NCBI RefSeq assembly: GCF_037975245.1
Contig: NC_092574.1
Location: 1,955,001-2,019,000 of the forward strand
DNA length: 64,000 bases
Direction of reading: 5' to 3'
Origin: Apostichopus japonicus
Taxonomy: Eukaryota; Echinodermata; Holothuroidea; Aspidochirotida; Stichopodidae
In this document: piece after piece, positions 1 through 10,606 of the stretch
Numbering within the stretch: position 1 is the stretch's first letter
How the letters are laid out: the number at the start of each line of letters is the position of its first letter
Notes under the pieces: model-generated
What the model was told of the DNA's origin: nothing
Databases searched by the model: none
What the model saw: only the letters and a program-made list of their open reading frames with translations
Position numbers and translations under genes: made by a program

Positions 1-245
1 GCCGTTTCAACACCTTTATGCACTTAATTATAGAGAGGGTTAAGAGAGACCCATACTGCAGGGTTTCATTTGGTGGGAAATCTGGGTGTCTGACCTGGTA
101 TTTGCAGATGATACTACCTTGCTTGCAGAGTTTTTGGTTCTTCGTTAGGGTTACAGGTGTCATCGACCAAGACAACATCCAGTCCTTTGGTGGTATCTTG
201 GACAGTACTGTTAAGTTTGTCCCGGTTTTGGGTGGAAATGTGTAG
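1..245 (+). pseudogene. LINE reverse transcriptase fragment (truncated by window edge)
   Basis: Two plus-strand frames together read as the catalytic region of a non-LTR retrotransposon reverse transcriptase. The stretch ending in GKSGCLT (positions 18-92) lies in one frame, LVFADDTTLLAE (about 95-130) in another, and FGGILDSTVKFVPVLGGNV follows. FADD is the metal-binding catalytic box of RTs. At least two frameshifts and a TAG separate the pieces, so it is a dead copy. About 240 bases of tail follow, with an AATAAA at about 473-478. The LINE clade is uncertain (RTE- or L1/Tx-like). The start lies outside the window. Confidence 0.7.
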
Positions 246-480
246 GGTCACTGAGTCCTTTTCTGCCTTGGCAGTGGCTCTGTGTCGTGCGAGCCTGAGT
301 TTATTTTAGTGATTATTTTTGGTCTGGCATGCGAAGTCATGAGGTCGCCGGATAATGGTGTTTGACAATCACGTTATTCGGGCAGAGGGAAAAAGCTCCC
401 CAAGTGTTCAGCTCCATTGTGCTTCCAGTCTGCTATACTATAGTGTGGCATGTGCATTCACTGTGGGGCTTAAATAAAGA
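246..480 (+). mobile_element. Probable 3' tail of the LINE fragment
   Basis: Non-coding sequence directly following the RT fragment and ending near an AATAAA at about 473-478. It has no host-gene features. Assignment to the same LINE rests only on adjacency and orientation. Confidence 0.35.
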
Positions 481-730
481 CTAGACTCCTTCAAGACTAC
501 CTCACTTGATAAAGTAACGCAGCATCCTTGTGTGTAGTAAGTCACAATTATGTGTTTCTATGACAAATGAGCTGTTTTATACTTGAGGTCAAAGGTTATT
601 ATTCGGTCCCTTATAGCTTCCTAGAACTGAATATCAGAGTAGGTATATATGAATGGCAACATTATTATTTATGAAATGACTTTCAAGATATATGGTTACT
701 GTTGATAATATTCATCCTATTTAATTGCAG

Positions 731-1063
731 GTCGACAACATTGACATGCCGGAGGATATCTTTCGCCGAAAGCTTCGCGTGAAGGATAAAGACCCTCTAG
801 AGCTCCGCAGCCTAACAATCGACAATGACATCAAAATGATTTATGCTGTTGGTGAAGGAGTATTCATTGACTGTGGAACACACAATTCCCTTAATGCAAT
901 TGTTGCTCTGCTGGGTGGATATTACATTTTTGACTTGAACTATCCGGCCATATATGGACAGCTGCTGGGCTTCCTCCAACAGCATATTCTCGAAGAGCCA
1001 TACACATACTTCAAGGGAAGCAATTACCAGCAGTTTTCTAACAAGTTTAAATTTTTCCATTAA
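731..1063 (+). CDS. 3'-terminal exon of an unrecognised conserved protein
   Basis: A pyrimidine-rich stretch and TTAATTGCAG (721-730) form a good splice acceptor. The open frame then runs in phase 0 for about 110 codons to a TAA at 1061-1063, and an AATAAA poly(A) signal lies at 1148-1153. This is the layout of a last coding exon plus a short 3' UTR. The product is mixed charged/hydrophobic: a basic N-terminal part (RRKLRVKDKDPLELR), a central small-residue strand region (NSLNAIVALLGGYYIFDLNYP), then YGQLLGFLQQHIL and a Lys/Phe-rich end. No catalytic motif, signal peptide or membrane segment is obvious. It vaguely resembles C-terminal segments of multi-copy uncharacterised animal proteins, some with SAM or zinc-finger domains, but I cannot name the family. 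Upstream exons lie left of the window. It could also be an exon of a domesticated or mobile gene. Confidence 0.6.
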   Translation, partial: VDNIDMPEDIFRRKLRVKDKDPLELRSLTIDNDIKMIYAVGEGVFIDCGTHNSLNAIVALLGGYYIFDLNYPAIYGQLLGFLQQHILEEPYTYFKGSNYQQFSNKFKFFH

Positions 1064-1147
1064 AGAGCTTTTTTGTTTTTCTTGGCATGATTCTTTTGGA
1101 GTTGACAAGTGTTGTTGCTTTATGGATTCAATGAAGTAGCGGCTGTT

Positions 1148-1153
1148 AATAAA
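1148..1153 (+). promoter_or_regulatory. Poly(A) signal AATAAA
   Basis: Canonical hexamer 85 bases downstream of the TAA that ends the 731-1063 exon. Confidence 0.5.
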
Positions 1154-1180
1154 AAGTGCATATTCAATAATCTGTTTCAT

Positions 1181-2537
1181 TTTGTTTCAGTACTGTGCAA
1201 TTTTCATGATATAAATTGCACTGTTTAATGTACCACTCTTAATAAGAACAGTTAGTGTCAACCCTCATGTGAGCACAAGTAATTCATTTCCAGATTGAGA
1301 AATTAACCCAGTCATCTTTGTGTATATAAAAACTGGAATTTTACCTTAGTTCAAGCAAGGGCTGCTTAGTGTGCTTCACATCTTTTACCCAGCTGGTTCC
1401 CAGACTGCCCTGGGGTCACCTAAGGTCATTTTGGAACGAATGGTTAAAACCAAAATCAAGACCATGCTTGCTAAAGCTATAATCCCTGTTTCAACACCTA
1501 GTGTTGCTTTTAAAACACAATTTTTGTTATAGACGCGTATACGCGTTAATGAAGTGTTACATGGCTGAAGACGCGTTGAGGCGTTAATTTTACATGAACA
1601 CATAAACGTGTTGATACCTTATCCAATTAACAATGAAACGCGTTCATTAAGTGTTACAAAAATGTGTTAATTTAGGCTTTAAAACATTAACACCATTTGT
1701 TAGAGTATAGCTCGTTCCAAAGCTTCGGTGCAGCGACCGAGAAAGCGCGATCTCCGTAGCTCTGTGCAAAGTTCACCAAATTTGTAGTAAATCGTTATGA
1801 AGAAAACACAAAAGTGTTTATCGTTCTAGAGATCTACACCTTGGTTCCCCCTCCACTGCCTTGCTACAAAAGAAGAAGATTGCTACACACGATGGTCGAT
1901 ATCCAAGTTCAGTCTGTTTAACAATTTTTTATAGAATTTCCCGAAGATGTACAAAAAGGGCACTATTCTTTGATTAAGGAAATTGATGTCCACCTAAATT
2001 AAATGCACGTGAACAATGTACTTAGCAAATTCAACAGTTATACCAGTCAGTGTGGTTCTAATTTAATTCAATTCAGTTTGATTAATAATGTGATGATGAC
2101 TTCTTTTAATGTAGCACTATATATTTCTAGATTAAACCTTACTTGTAAAATAACTCGCTACTGCAGTGTTATGTGTAACTGTTCAGTGGAGGAGTCAGTC
2201 AACTGTAACATATGTCATAAACATTCATTTCATCTCGTTTATTCCTTACAAAAGGCTGAGAACAATTTGGAGAGTAAATACCTCCAGGAAAGTACTTTTT
2301 GAAAACGTCTAGCAATTAAAGCTTGCTCTAATTTGGGGCCTATACTGACGACTTTTAAGACATCAATATTCCAATACTTCTGACAATTTCCACTGTTTAT
2401 ATTGAAGTCCATGAATGCTAATACGGGGATGAAAAATCTAAGAAATTTTGGGTAACGTCATGAACTATCACCGTCTCTAGTATTTAATGTTATTTGTTTT
2501 ATCAATTCAATCTTTACAAGAAATTCCATTGCAATTG
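1181..2537. other. Intergenic DNA with ACGCGTTAA-rich patch
   Basis: No supported gene. Between about 1499 and 1690 the motifs ACGCGTTAA / GTGTTAA recur in both orientations (for example GTTAATGAAGTGTTAC and GTTCATTAAGTGTTAC), which suggests a small decayed palindromic element. Its ends could not be fixed. Confidence 0.4.
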
Positions 2538-2592
2538 AATCCATGTCGCTTTGCACTAAACACACACAGTTACCGACATCTGAATAAAATAG
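2538..2592. repeat. Isolated partial satellite monomer left of the CR1 element
   Basis: About 55 bases (AATCCATGTCGCTTTGCACT... to ...ACATCTGAATAAAAT) match the second half of the 122-bp satellite unit found in tandem at 6797-7866. The match stops where the CR1 3' end begins. This suggests the CR1 inserted into the edge of the array and split a monomer. Confidence 0.55.
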
Positions 2593-2639
2593 ATGAGTTT
2601 AGTAGAAAAAAAGGATCAGGAGGGACACTTAAGTCCCCA

Positions 2640-3163
2640 TCAAGGACGTTTTAGAGAGAAAAAAAGCTGAAGACACAAACACCCAGACCCGATTACAATG
2701 CTTAAAGTGCTTGTCCAAAGCATTCTTAAACCCATTGACACTACTGGCAAGTACAACTTTCTTAGAAAACCATTCCACTCATTCAAACCCTATTAGAAAA
2801 AAAAATTATACCGAATATTAATCCTACTATGAGACTTTTGGAGTTTAAGACAATGACCTCTGGCACAACTACTGTTAGCAAACATTGAAAAGTCGGTAAA
2901 GGATAAATTGTCGAAACCATACACAATCTTGAAAACCTAGATCAAGTCCCCACGTAACCTCCTAAGCTCCAGTGTGGTGAGATTCAACAGTTGTAACCTA
3001 TAATAAGGAACACTCTTTAAGGAACTAATCATCCTAGTAGCCCTCCTCTGGACCTTTTCAAGTACTTCCTTATCCTTAGCAAACTATGGGTTCCAAGCCT
3101 GCACAGCATACTCCAGATGAGGCCTAACCAACTGCATACAAAGCCCAACTACGATGTCCTCTT
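2640..3163 (-). pseudogene. CR1 ORF2 C-terminal part (thumb/C-terminal domain), broken
   Basis: Minus-strand translation continues the RT with a recognisable segment (LVRPHLEYAVQAWNP, then VQRRATRMI and LELRRLRGDLI), interrupted by stops after WNP and after GDLI. The segment is typical of the conserved region downstream of the FADD box in CR1/Jockey elements. It ends before the tail at about 2600. Confidence 0.6.
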
Positions 3164-3556
3164 TCAGAAAACTGAAGTTCTCTTGATCATACCTAAAACC
3201 CTATTACCTCTTTTAGCAGCTTCAAGACAATGTTTAGAAGGTTGCAGAGATGAGTCAGTGTAGATACCTAGGTCTCTTTCAACAGAGACCTCCTGTAACT
3301 CCACACCAATAAGATTGTATGTAAACTTTTGGTTACTACTACCAATGTGCATTAGCTTGCATTTATCAATATTAAAAAGCATTTGCCATCCCTGAGACCA
3401 GGAAAAAATCCTATCCAAATCCGTTTGAAACTTCTCAGAATCGCTTTTGGAAGAGACCTCAGAATACAATTTGATGTCATCAGCAAACTTCTTAGCTGTA
3501 CACAAAATATCTCCGTCGATGTCATTTATATAGGCAACAAACAACAAGGGACCCAA
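3164..3556 (-). pseudogene. CR1 ORF2 reverse transcriptase, catalytic FADD part
   Basis: Open for 130 codons. It begins with MGPLLFVAYINDI and carries the RT catalytic box KKFADDIKLY, followed by FSWSQGWQMLFNIDKCKLMHIG, the usual RT motif pattern after the active site. The frame is displaced from the upstream RT part (3590-4711) by a frameshift near 3560-3590, where the PQGSVLGPLLF-type motif would lie. Confidence 0.75.
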
Positions 3557-3589
3557 TACAGACCCTGGTGGAACCCCACTAGTAACGTC

Positions 3590-4711
3590 CTACCAAGAAG
3601 AAGCACAGCCCTTAATTACCACCCTCTGTTTCCTATTACCAAGCCAATTCCTGATCCAAGACAGTAAATTCCCAATGACACCCATACTCTTCAGCTTAAG
3701 TAAAAGACGCTGGTGGGGAACTTTATCGAAGGCCTTCTGGAAATCCAGGAACACAACATCTACAGACTTCTGCCTATTTAGTGAGCTTGTTACATCTTCC
3801 ATAAACTCAAGGATATTAGTGAGACAAGACCTTTTTTGACAAAATCTTTGTTGAGACTCTCTGGTCAAAGACTGACTGCTGAAGTGACAGACCATAGACT
3901 TTTTGACAATAGACTCCATGACCTTACAAACAACACTAGTGAGACTAACGGGCCTATAATTATAGGGCTTAGACTTATCACCCTTCTTGAAAATTGGGGT
4001 AATATTAGCACATCTCCAGTCCTTAGGATCATAACCTTCATTCATAAATTTACTAAAAACCAATGAGAGTGGAACGCAGAAATGGTGTGCAAAAGTCTTC
4101 AACAAATACGGATGGATAGCATCCGGTCCAGAAGCTTTAGAAACATTTAGATGAAGCAGCTCCTTTAAGACAACCTCATCCGAAAATAAGACCGTATCCA
4201 GTTTAGGCCTATCACTGCCCCCCTGAAAATCTGGAATACTACTCATATATTCCCTTGTGAAAACCGACACAAAATAGTTGTTCAAAAGATCTGCAAGATT
4301 CTGACTATCAGTAACTACATTATCAGCTTCTGGTGCCCTAAGAGAAACAATTGCATCTTTAACTTTCTGCTTTGAGATGACATAAGAAAAAACGGCCTTT
4401 GGGTTATCCTTAATTTTTAGGGCAATGCTATTTTCGAAATTCAATTTTGCATCAGAGACTAAGCATTCTACCTTCAGCTGATGAATTTTAAACTTGGCCA
4501 AAAGAGATTCAGATTTAGTCCTCCTAAACAGCTTCCTCATTCTACGTTTTTGCCTAATAGCACACCTAACTTTCTTATTCATCCAGTGAGGCATACTGCT
4601 TTTACGACGACGATTCTTCCACGGAACATGATTTTCCATAATGACCTTTAATTTATCAGCAAAACAAATCCAAGACTGAGAAGCACTCATATCTCTAAAA
4701 CAATTATCCAA
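3590..4711 (-). pseudogene. CR1 ORF2, EN-RT linker and N-terminal reverse transcriptase
   Basis: A 373-codon open stretch. It starts with a basic linker (WKNRRRKSSMPHWMNKKVR), then RT fingers/palm motifs: ASGPDAIHPYLLKTFA, ITPIFKKGDKSKPYNYRPVS, RQKSVDVVFLDFQKAFDKV and LLLKLKSMGVIGNLLSWI. The aspartate in FLDFQKAFD is the first catalytic residue of RTs. It overlaps the endonuclease frame at the 5' side (4687-4711) in another frame, showing a frameshift. In a live element it would copy the LINE RNA into DNA at the target. Confidence 0.8.
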
Positions 4712-5214
4712 TCTGTACCCTTTAGTAAAGTTTCAATTGCCTCTGTATCTGATCTCGAAAAATCAGGGACTTTTTCCTTGCTAACAGAATTTGCGACTTT
4801 GCAAACAACATCAAAAGCTAGTATATCAAGGTCACTCGTTCCTAGTTTTCCTAGACCCGTCAAATCAACAACATTGCTTGGATCAGAACTCAAAACAAGA
4901 TCAAGGATGTTATCCCCCCTAGTAGGGAAAGTAACATGTTGATGTAAAAAGCAGTCTTGCACAATATCTAGAAAGTAACTACACTTCCTACTACTGGAAC
5001 CATCTATCCAATTAATGTCAGGAAAATTAAAGTCGCCCATTATAACAACATCACCTTTTGCAGCCTTTCTAATTAAATTAAACAGCACGACATCATTATC
5101 ATCGCTGCTGTTAGGAGAACGGTAAACAACACCAACAGTGATAACATCACTGGACCTCTTGGAGTTGTCTGTGGACAACTCGCACCAGACAGAATTAACA
5201 AAAGACCCTTGCAA
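4687..5214 (-). pseudogene. CR1 ORF2 endonuclease, C-terminal half
   Basis: Contains VGVVYRSPNSS and VIMGDFNFPDINW, the GDFN metal-binding motif of the exonuclease-endonuclease-phosphatase fold, then LDLVLSSDP and LGTSDLDILAFDV. The last motif is normally SDH; here it reads SDL, so the catalytic histidine is lost. A stop or frameshift separates it from the N-terminal half. Confidence 0.75.
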
Positions 5215-5231
5215 CTGAGATTTCTAAACAC

Positions 5232-5474
5232 TTACAATGTCATCCCCAACAAACAGTAAAACTCCCCCAACAACCCCATTATTAGTATCCCTTCTGACCT
5301 GACGATACACAACATACCACGGTGAGAAACCTCAGCACTATCAATGTCCTCCCTTAACCAAGATTCGGAGATACCAAACACATCCGGTTTCAGATCCTCA
5401 AGAAGCACAGTAAATTCAGCAAAATTTTTACGAATACTTCTAGCATTGGTAACGACAATCTTCAGCTTATCCAT
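5232..5474 (-). pseudogene. CR1 ORF2 endonuclease, N-terminal half
   Basis: It begins MDKLKIVVTNARSIRKNFAE and continues LKPDVFGISESWLREDI. The N of TNARS and the E of SESWL correspond to conserved active-site positions of APE-like LINE endonucleases. It overlaps the preceding esterase ORF by about 13 bases in another frame, a common ORF1/ORF2 junction. Confidence 0.7.
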
Positions 5475-6296
5475 GAAACTATGTACCTTAGCATGCCTCC
5501 TAAAGTTAGAACTATGACTATCACTATCCTTGCTTTCAAAACGCCTATAATCGCCTCCACTAGGAACATAAGCGAGGCCCCAGTATTAGCTAAGTGCAAC
5601 CCATCCGTGGCGAACAAATCCCTTCTACCCTGGAAAGATGACCACATGTCAACAAATGTGCAGCCGAAGTCAGCACACAGACTATACAATAAACCATTCA
5701 AAGTTACAATCTTATCTGACTGAACCTTGTTGTCAAATCTTGGCAATAAACTACATGAAAACTTAAGCCCGAGTTGATGCTAGTCGACACATCAATTCGT
5801 GGTACCTAGACTGAATAATGTTTTGTGACTCCTTCTGCACATTATTGGTGCCTACCTGGACCACAACCACCTCCTCATCTGACACGATTTTGTTTACCCT
5901 ATTACTGACATCCTGGATTTTAGCACCTGGCAAACATACACTGACCCTTTTTGCTTTATCCGCCCTGCAGAACTCTCGGTCTACATACCGTACTAGTGAA
6001 TTCCCACACAATACCATTCTTCCTTTCGACTTCTCCCGTCCCCACTGACCGCTGTTTACCACCACACTGCCATCGTCTATCACATCACAATCACCACGCA
6101 CTTCGTCCACTAATAGCCATTCACTATTTCCCTCCTGGGAGACTCCATTCCTATCACCAACATCACGCAGCTCCTCCACAGGTAATACGTCGAATCCATT
6201 ACAAGTTGGAACAACCTCGCAACAATCCCTTTCAACAACTGCACTACTTACAGCCCTGATATACCCGACTTCTGTCCATACACAACTACTGTACAT
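5462..6296 (-). pseudogene. CR1 ORF1 SGNH-hydrolase (esterase) domain, split
   Basis: Two open pieces in different frames (6296-5763 and 5746-5462) together make an SGNH esterase. Block I is VLCGNSLVRYVDREFC (usual GDS is GNS here, serine kept). Block III is VVVVQVGTNNVQ. Block V is LFATDGLHLANTGA, with the DxxH dyad. Such domains occur in ORF1 proteins of CR1-group LINEs, where they may help RNP or membrane interactions; no substrate is visible here. The catalytic Ser, Asp and His survive although the frame is broken near 5750. Confidence 0.75.
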
Positions 6297-6517
6297 TTAT
6301 TCAATAGCTCCTCTAATTCCTTAAATTTCACACACTTATCGCAAACAAACACAATAGCTTCACTAGACGCTGAATTAAAATCACATTCCAAGCCAGAAAC
6401 CTCAGACTCGATCCACATATTACAAGCGTCACAGCAGACTAAACGATCAGGCACAGCCATAACGAAAAAACACAAAGTCAAAGAAAAAGCCAGCGAACAC
6501 AGAAAATCGATACTCAC
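6248..6517 (-). pseudogene. CR1 ORF1 N-terminal zinc-finger (PHD-like) segment
   Basis: A hydrophobic start is followed by LVCCDACNMWIESEVSGLEC and FVCDKCVKFKELEELL. The CxxC...W...C...CxxC spacing matches a PHD-type zinc finger as found at the N terminus of some CR1 ORF1 proteins. The likely true start is the internal methionine at MAVPDRLVCC. It overlaps the esterase part in another frame. Confidence 0.6.
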
Positions 6518-6796
6518 GATGAGCAGCTTAGGCTAAACAGAGACTATACACTGAACGATAGGATACACTGACGCTACAGACCTAAAACCACGGACAGCAC
6601 TGAAACTAGACAAAAACAGCACAGATTGAACACAAAAACATGCTGAATGGCAGGAACAGACAATAAATAACTCCCAATAAACAACAAAACGAATCACAAG
6701 GTGTTTTGATGAAACGAAAAACGATCCCAGAAATCCCAGAAATGAACGAATTAAAAGAGCTATGAAAAAGTACGTGTGTACGCTTCAACGACCAAT

Positions 6797-7866
6797 AATG
6801 GTCATATACACGTCTTAAAGCGTCTTAAAGCCTGTACCGCCATGTTACTATGATCCTTATCAAGGTCTGATCAAACTTAATCCATGTCTCTATGCACTCA
6901 ACACACAAAGTTACTGATATCTGAATATAATGGTCATATACACGTCTTAAAGCCTTCACCGCCATGTTACTATGATCCATATCAAGGTCTGATTAAACTG
7001 AATCCATATCTCTATGCACTAACCACACAAAGTTACTGATATCTGAATATAATGGTCACATACACGTCTTAAAGCTTTCACCGCCATGTTACTATGATCT
7101 TTAGCAAGGTCTGATCAAACTGAATCCATCTCTCTATGCACTAACCACACACAGTTACTGATATCTGAATATAATGGTCATATACACGTCTTAAAGCATT
7201 CACCGCCATGTTACTATGATCCATGTCAAGGCCTGATCAAACTTAATCCTTGTCTCCATGCACTAACCACACAAAGTTACTGATATCTGAATATAATGGT
7301 CATATACACGTCTTAAAGCCTTCACCGCCATGTTACTATGATCCATATCAAGGTCTGATTAAACTGAATCCATATCTCTATGCACTAACCACACAAAGTT
7401 ACTGATATCTGAATATAATGGTCACATACACGTCTTAAAGCTTTCACCGCCATGTTACTATGATCTTTAGCAAGGTCTGATCAAACTGAATCCATCTCTC
7501 TATGCACTAACCACACACAGTTACTGATATCTGAATATAATGGTCATATACACGTCTTAAAGCCTTCACCGCCATGTTACTATGATCCATATCAAGGTCT
7601 GATTAAACTGAATCCATATCTCTATGCACTAACCACACAAAGTTACTGATATCTGAATATAATGGTCACATACACGTCTTAAAGCTTTCACCGCCATGTT
7701 ACTATGATCTTTAGCAAGGTCTGATCAAACTGAATCCATCTCTCTATGCACTAACCACACAAAGTTACTGATATCTGAATATAATGGGCAGATGCACGTC
7801 TTAAAGCCTTCAACGCCATTTATGCAAACTAGGATCCATATCAAGGTCTGATCAAACTGCATATAA
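6797..7866. repeat. 122-bp satellite array with alternating unit types
   Basis: AATGG(T/G)CA starts recur at 6797, 6929, 7051, 7173, 7295, 7417, 7539, 7661 and 7783. Spacing is exactly 122 bases except the first unit (132, from a small CGTCTTAAAG duplication). Two unit types alternate: A (6929, 7295, 7539; ...ATGATCCATATCAAGG...) and B (7051, 7417, 7661; ...ATGATCTTTAGCAAGG...), with one divergent unit at 7173 and a degraded last unit. The A and B copies are almost identical among themselves, pointing to expansion by a two-unit higher-order repeat. Confidence 0.9.
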
Positions 7867-7869
7867 TCC

Positions 7870-8370
7870 GAAATCTTAGTGGTTGATTACATTTATTCTT
7901 ATATTTTTGTTAATTTTTTACTACTTTTCCGAAAGTTCATTACATTCTACTCAGCCAAGCAAAGTTCCTTCACTTACATTCTTCACGATAAACGTCAAGT
8001 CTATAGTCGTTACCGCATTAGGTAAATAAACTGCATTAAAATCGAAGTTATTGTATAAGGATGTGAATTGGTTTGTACTACCATTATTGTATTACCAGCT
8101 CTTTAACCCCCCCCCTCCTCCACCCCTCCCCAGTGTCAAGGGGAATTCAAAATGCTTGTCGCCACACAACTTGAATATGAAAGGACCAACCAACTCTCAA
8201 ATACGTATTGCTAAGGTGATATATTATGTGTAGCCTGGACCGTTGTTTCTCTGTAAGTAGCACCTGTCCTTCCTGTTTGGAACGTTCTTATCGCAGCTTT
8301 CTCACTGGTAGATTGGAAGGAAATGAAATTTACATTTCTTGAAATGATACATTCTGATAAAGCTTCTGTT
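7870..8370. other. Non-coding spacer, AT-rich with a poly-C/CT tract
   Basis: Nothing supported as a gene. A C-rich run occurs at about 8106-8130. Confidence 0.4.
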
Positions 8371-8460
8371 TAGTGTGGTACAGCTCATTTTTGTACATAC
8401 GGCTTTCATAACACTTGTATCTGTATATTACCAGTTATTTCCAGTGGGGGAAACAATATC

Positions 8461-8492
8461 AAATGTCCCCCCCCCCCCCCCACACACACACA
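8461..8492. repeat. Poly-C then (CA)n low-complexity tract
   Basis: An uninterrupted run of C followed by CACACACACACACA. Confidence 0.85.
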
Positions 8493-8519
8493 CACATTTG
8501 GAAAAAGAGAAGTGTCGTG

Positions 8520-8999
8520 GCTCTATTTGGTTAGGGCTTACACATCTCAGGATTGATATCATCGAATATCACTCAATGTTGCTGAATGGAGAATTCCACC
8601 AAGATCTCGTGAGTTGGTACCCCGAGCTCTCCAACAATCTTAAGCTTAGAGGCTGCCTTTCTTTCGAGGCCAGTTCCATTCGTCGTCGGTTGAAGGGTAT
8701 AGACAAATATTCAAGTCGATGAATCCAGCGGTACGGGCTATGTTTGGTGAAGTCGATGAATCCAGCGGTTGTTCCTCGTCTCCTCCGCCAGTTCGACGGA
8801 AGCCGAGAAATCCTTTAGTGCTTTGAGGCGTTTGAAGACAAGGCTACGGAGCACCAAGACTCAACAGCGGCTGAACCATGTGATGGTGTGCCATATTCAC
8901 CGCGAACGTCTAGCCCAGTTGAAGTCCGAGGAGTTAGCAGAGAAGTTCGTTGGTTCCTCGGATTACAGACGCCGCATCTTCGGGCGATTCCAGTAGAAA
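8520..8999 (+). pseudogene. hAT transposase C-terminal remnant (hATC dimerisation domain)
   Basis: The segment 8769-8996 encodes SSASSTEAEKSFSALRRLKT, then LRSTKTQQRLNHVMVCHIHRE and a short tail ending in a stop. This is the hATC dimerisation motif (xAERxFSxLRRLKTxLRSTMxQxRLN) of hAT transposases and ZMYM1-like domesticated relatives. Just upstream, in another frame, 8530-8722 reads IIEYHSMLLNGEFHQDLVSWYPELS, also typical of the region before hATC. A short duplication (TCGATGAATCCAGCGGT at about 8718 and 8753) and frame breaks mark it as dead. No DDE catalytic part is recognisable. Confidence 0.75.
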
Positions 9000-10606
9000 A
9001 CTAGTGCGCTCCGTCATTATCATAAGAGACAGTACTTCATAGCTAGAGCCAAAGCCTGTACATAGTTGTTGTTTAGTTGTAGATGGTGTTTCAAAGACGG
9101 TGCCCGTTCCCTAATATTGGGAAAAATGAAATAGGGAGCATATTCCGTGGTAGCGCATCCCATGTTACTTTGTTGTTGAGTGATACCGGAGTTGACTCCA
9201 CATTTAGAACACTGGGTGCACGCAGGAAGGTGTGGGGTGTGTAGAGGGGGGGGGTCTCACCTCCAAACTTGGTAAAACTGACAATAGTTGGAAAATTGGA
9301 GTGCTTTAGTTTATCTAGACCTATTCATTAATCCCTGTGATTGTGCATGACCTAAACAAATTGAAAAATCTCGGTCAAAATTGACCTTTAACCTATCATA
9401 TTTACCACGTTTTCCTTGCCACATTGAGAAATTTTATCTCGCGATTCTTTTACTCCACCGTACAATAATTCGTATGATTTTGAAAACTACAAAAAAAAAA
9501 AAGCCTAATAGAACTACCGTATAAGGAGTAGGATCCCAATTTGATTTGGGGGGGGGGGGGGGTTGTAACGACTTGCCCGAAAAATATAACCAAAACCAAT
9601 AAGCGCGCGTTCCACATGATAATGGTCATATCATAAAGGCATTCATCGGTTTTTACATCGCATGCAAATTGCATACAAAAAAAAATCCGTCTTATTACCC
9701 TTTCGTATTGGTTAGAATTATTGGGTAATAATAATATCAGTTTAACCACTGAAGGACACATTGCAAATTATCTTTCTTTCAGTAGGTGCCCAAAAATTTA
9801 TCAGCATATTGCCCGAATTTTCACAAAAATATTTGGTTTGGGTGGGGGGGGGGGGGCTAATAAGTTTGTGAAATGAGTGCCAGTGGATACAAATGTATCG
9901 CAAAAAGTTCGGAACAAAAGTGCAGTCGCGAAAGATTGGGTTTCTGACTGACAATGATTGTATCGTTGACGAGTAGCGCGAGGGTGGGGGGGGGGGGTAC
10001 AAAGCAGCAGTCGGAATTTTCTGGCTTCAAAACCGATTTTCAGTCACTACACCCCCCCCCACCCCAATCATCAGGCCTTAGCTACGTCCATAGGTACACG
10101 GTGGTTACATAGTACGCTCCGACCAGAATTCACCCGATTACCAGATGCAGATCCACCTAGCAACCGAGGTAACTTGCGTGAGGACTCCAACGAACAACCA
10201 CTGATTTTGATGCCTTCATCACACTAGCCACCACTCACATGGGACCTATTCTAAGTCTGACGATACATGCGCATGTGTGAGGTCCTGAAAACATAATTAA
10301 AGTGGTTTGTCTTGCCATCCTTGTTTCAAATTTCATAGAAATGTATTCTCGTAGACCTAGCAACCTGGTTTAAGATGCTGGCATTTGATGACTTTTGGCC
10401 AAATTTGCGCTAAGTTCCTATACGAGCTCGGATCTGGGCTGTGCCTTATTAGTTATTTATTTAAATTATTAATAATGGCGTATGAGGAAACGCATTTTGT
10501 GGTATGACTCCCAGGACGGCAAGTCTAGAAACTCACATGCAGTCGCGGCGGATAGCTTCCTTCGCCTATATGTCCGGGGACATTTTGGGACATCATTCCT
10601 ATAGAA
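9000..10606. other. TE-derived non-coding DNA with many poly-G/poly-C runs
   Basis: No supported gene. Long G runs occur at about 9246, 9547, 9844 and 9986 and C runs at about 10052. The segment ending GGCCTTAGCTACGTCC (about 10073-10090) looks like a hAT-style end, but no partner end was found. Confidence 0.35.

Larger units (their letters stand above)
2595..6790 (-). mobile_element. CR1-like non-LTR retrotransposon, nearly full length, inactivated
   Basis: Read on the minus strand, the element has a PHD/zinc-finger-like then SGNH-esterase ORF1 (6517-5462), an apurinic-like endonuclease (5474-4687), a reverse transcriptase (4711-3164) and a C-terminal region with stops reaching to about 2640, then a short AT-rich tail. 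Domain order and the esterase ORF1 are typical of the CR1 group. Frameshifts and stops separate all coding parts, so it cannot be autonomous. The 5' end lies between about 6540 and 6796, abutting the satellite. The exact ends and target duplication are uncertain because the flanks are AT-rich. Confidence 0.8.

Noticed and set aside
812-1180. 122-codon minus-strand ORF
   Set aside because: Antisense shadow of the supported 731-1063 exon and its 3' UTR.
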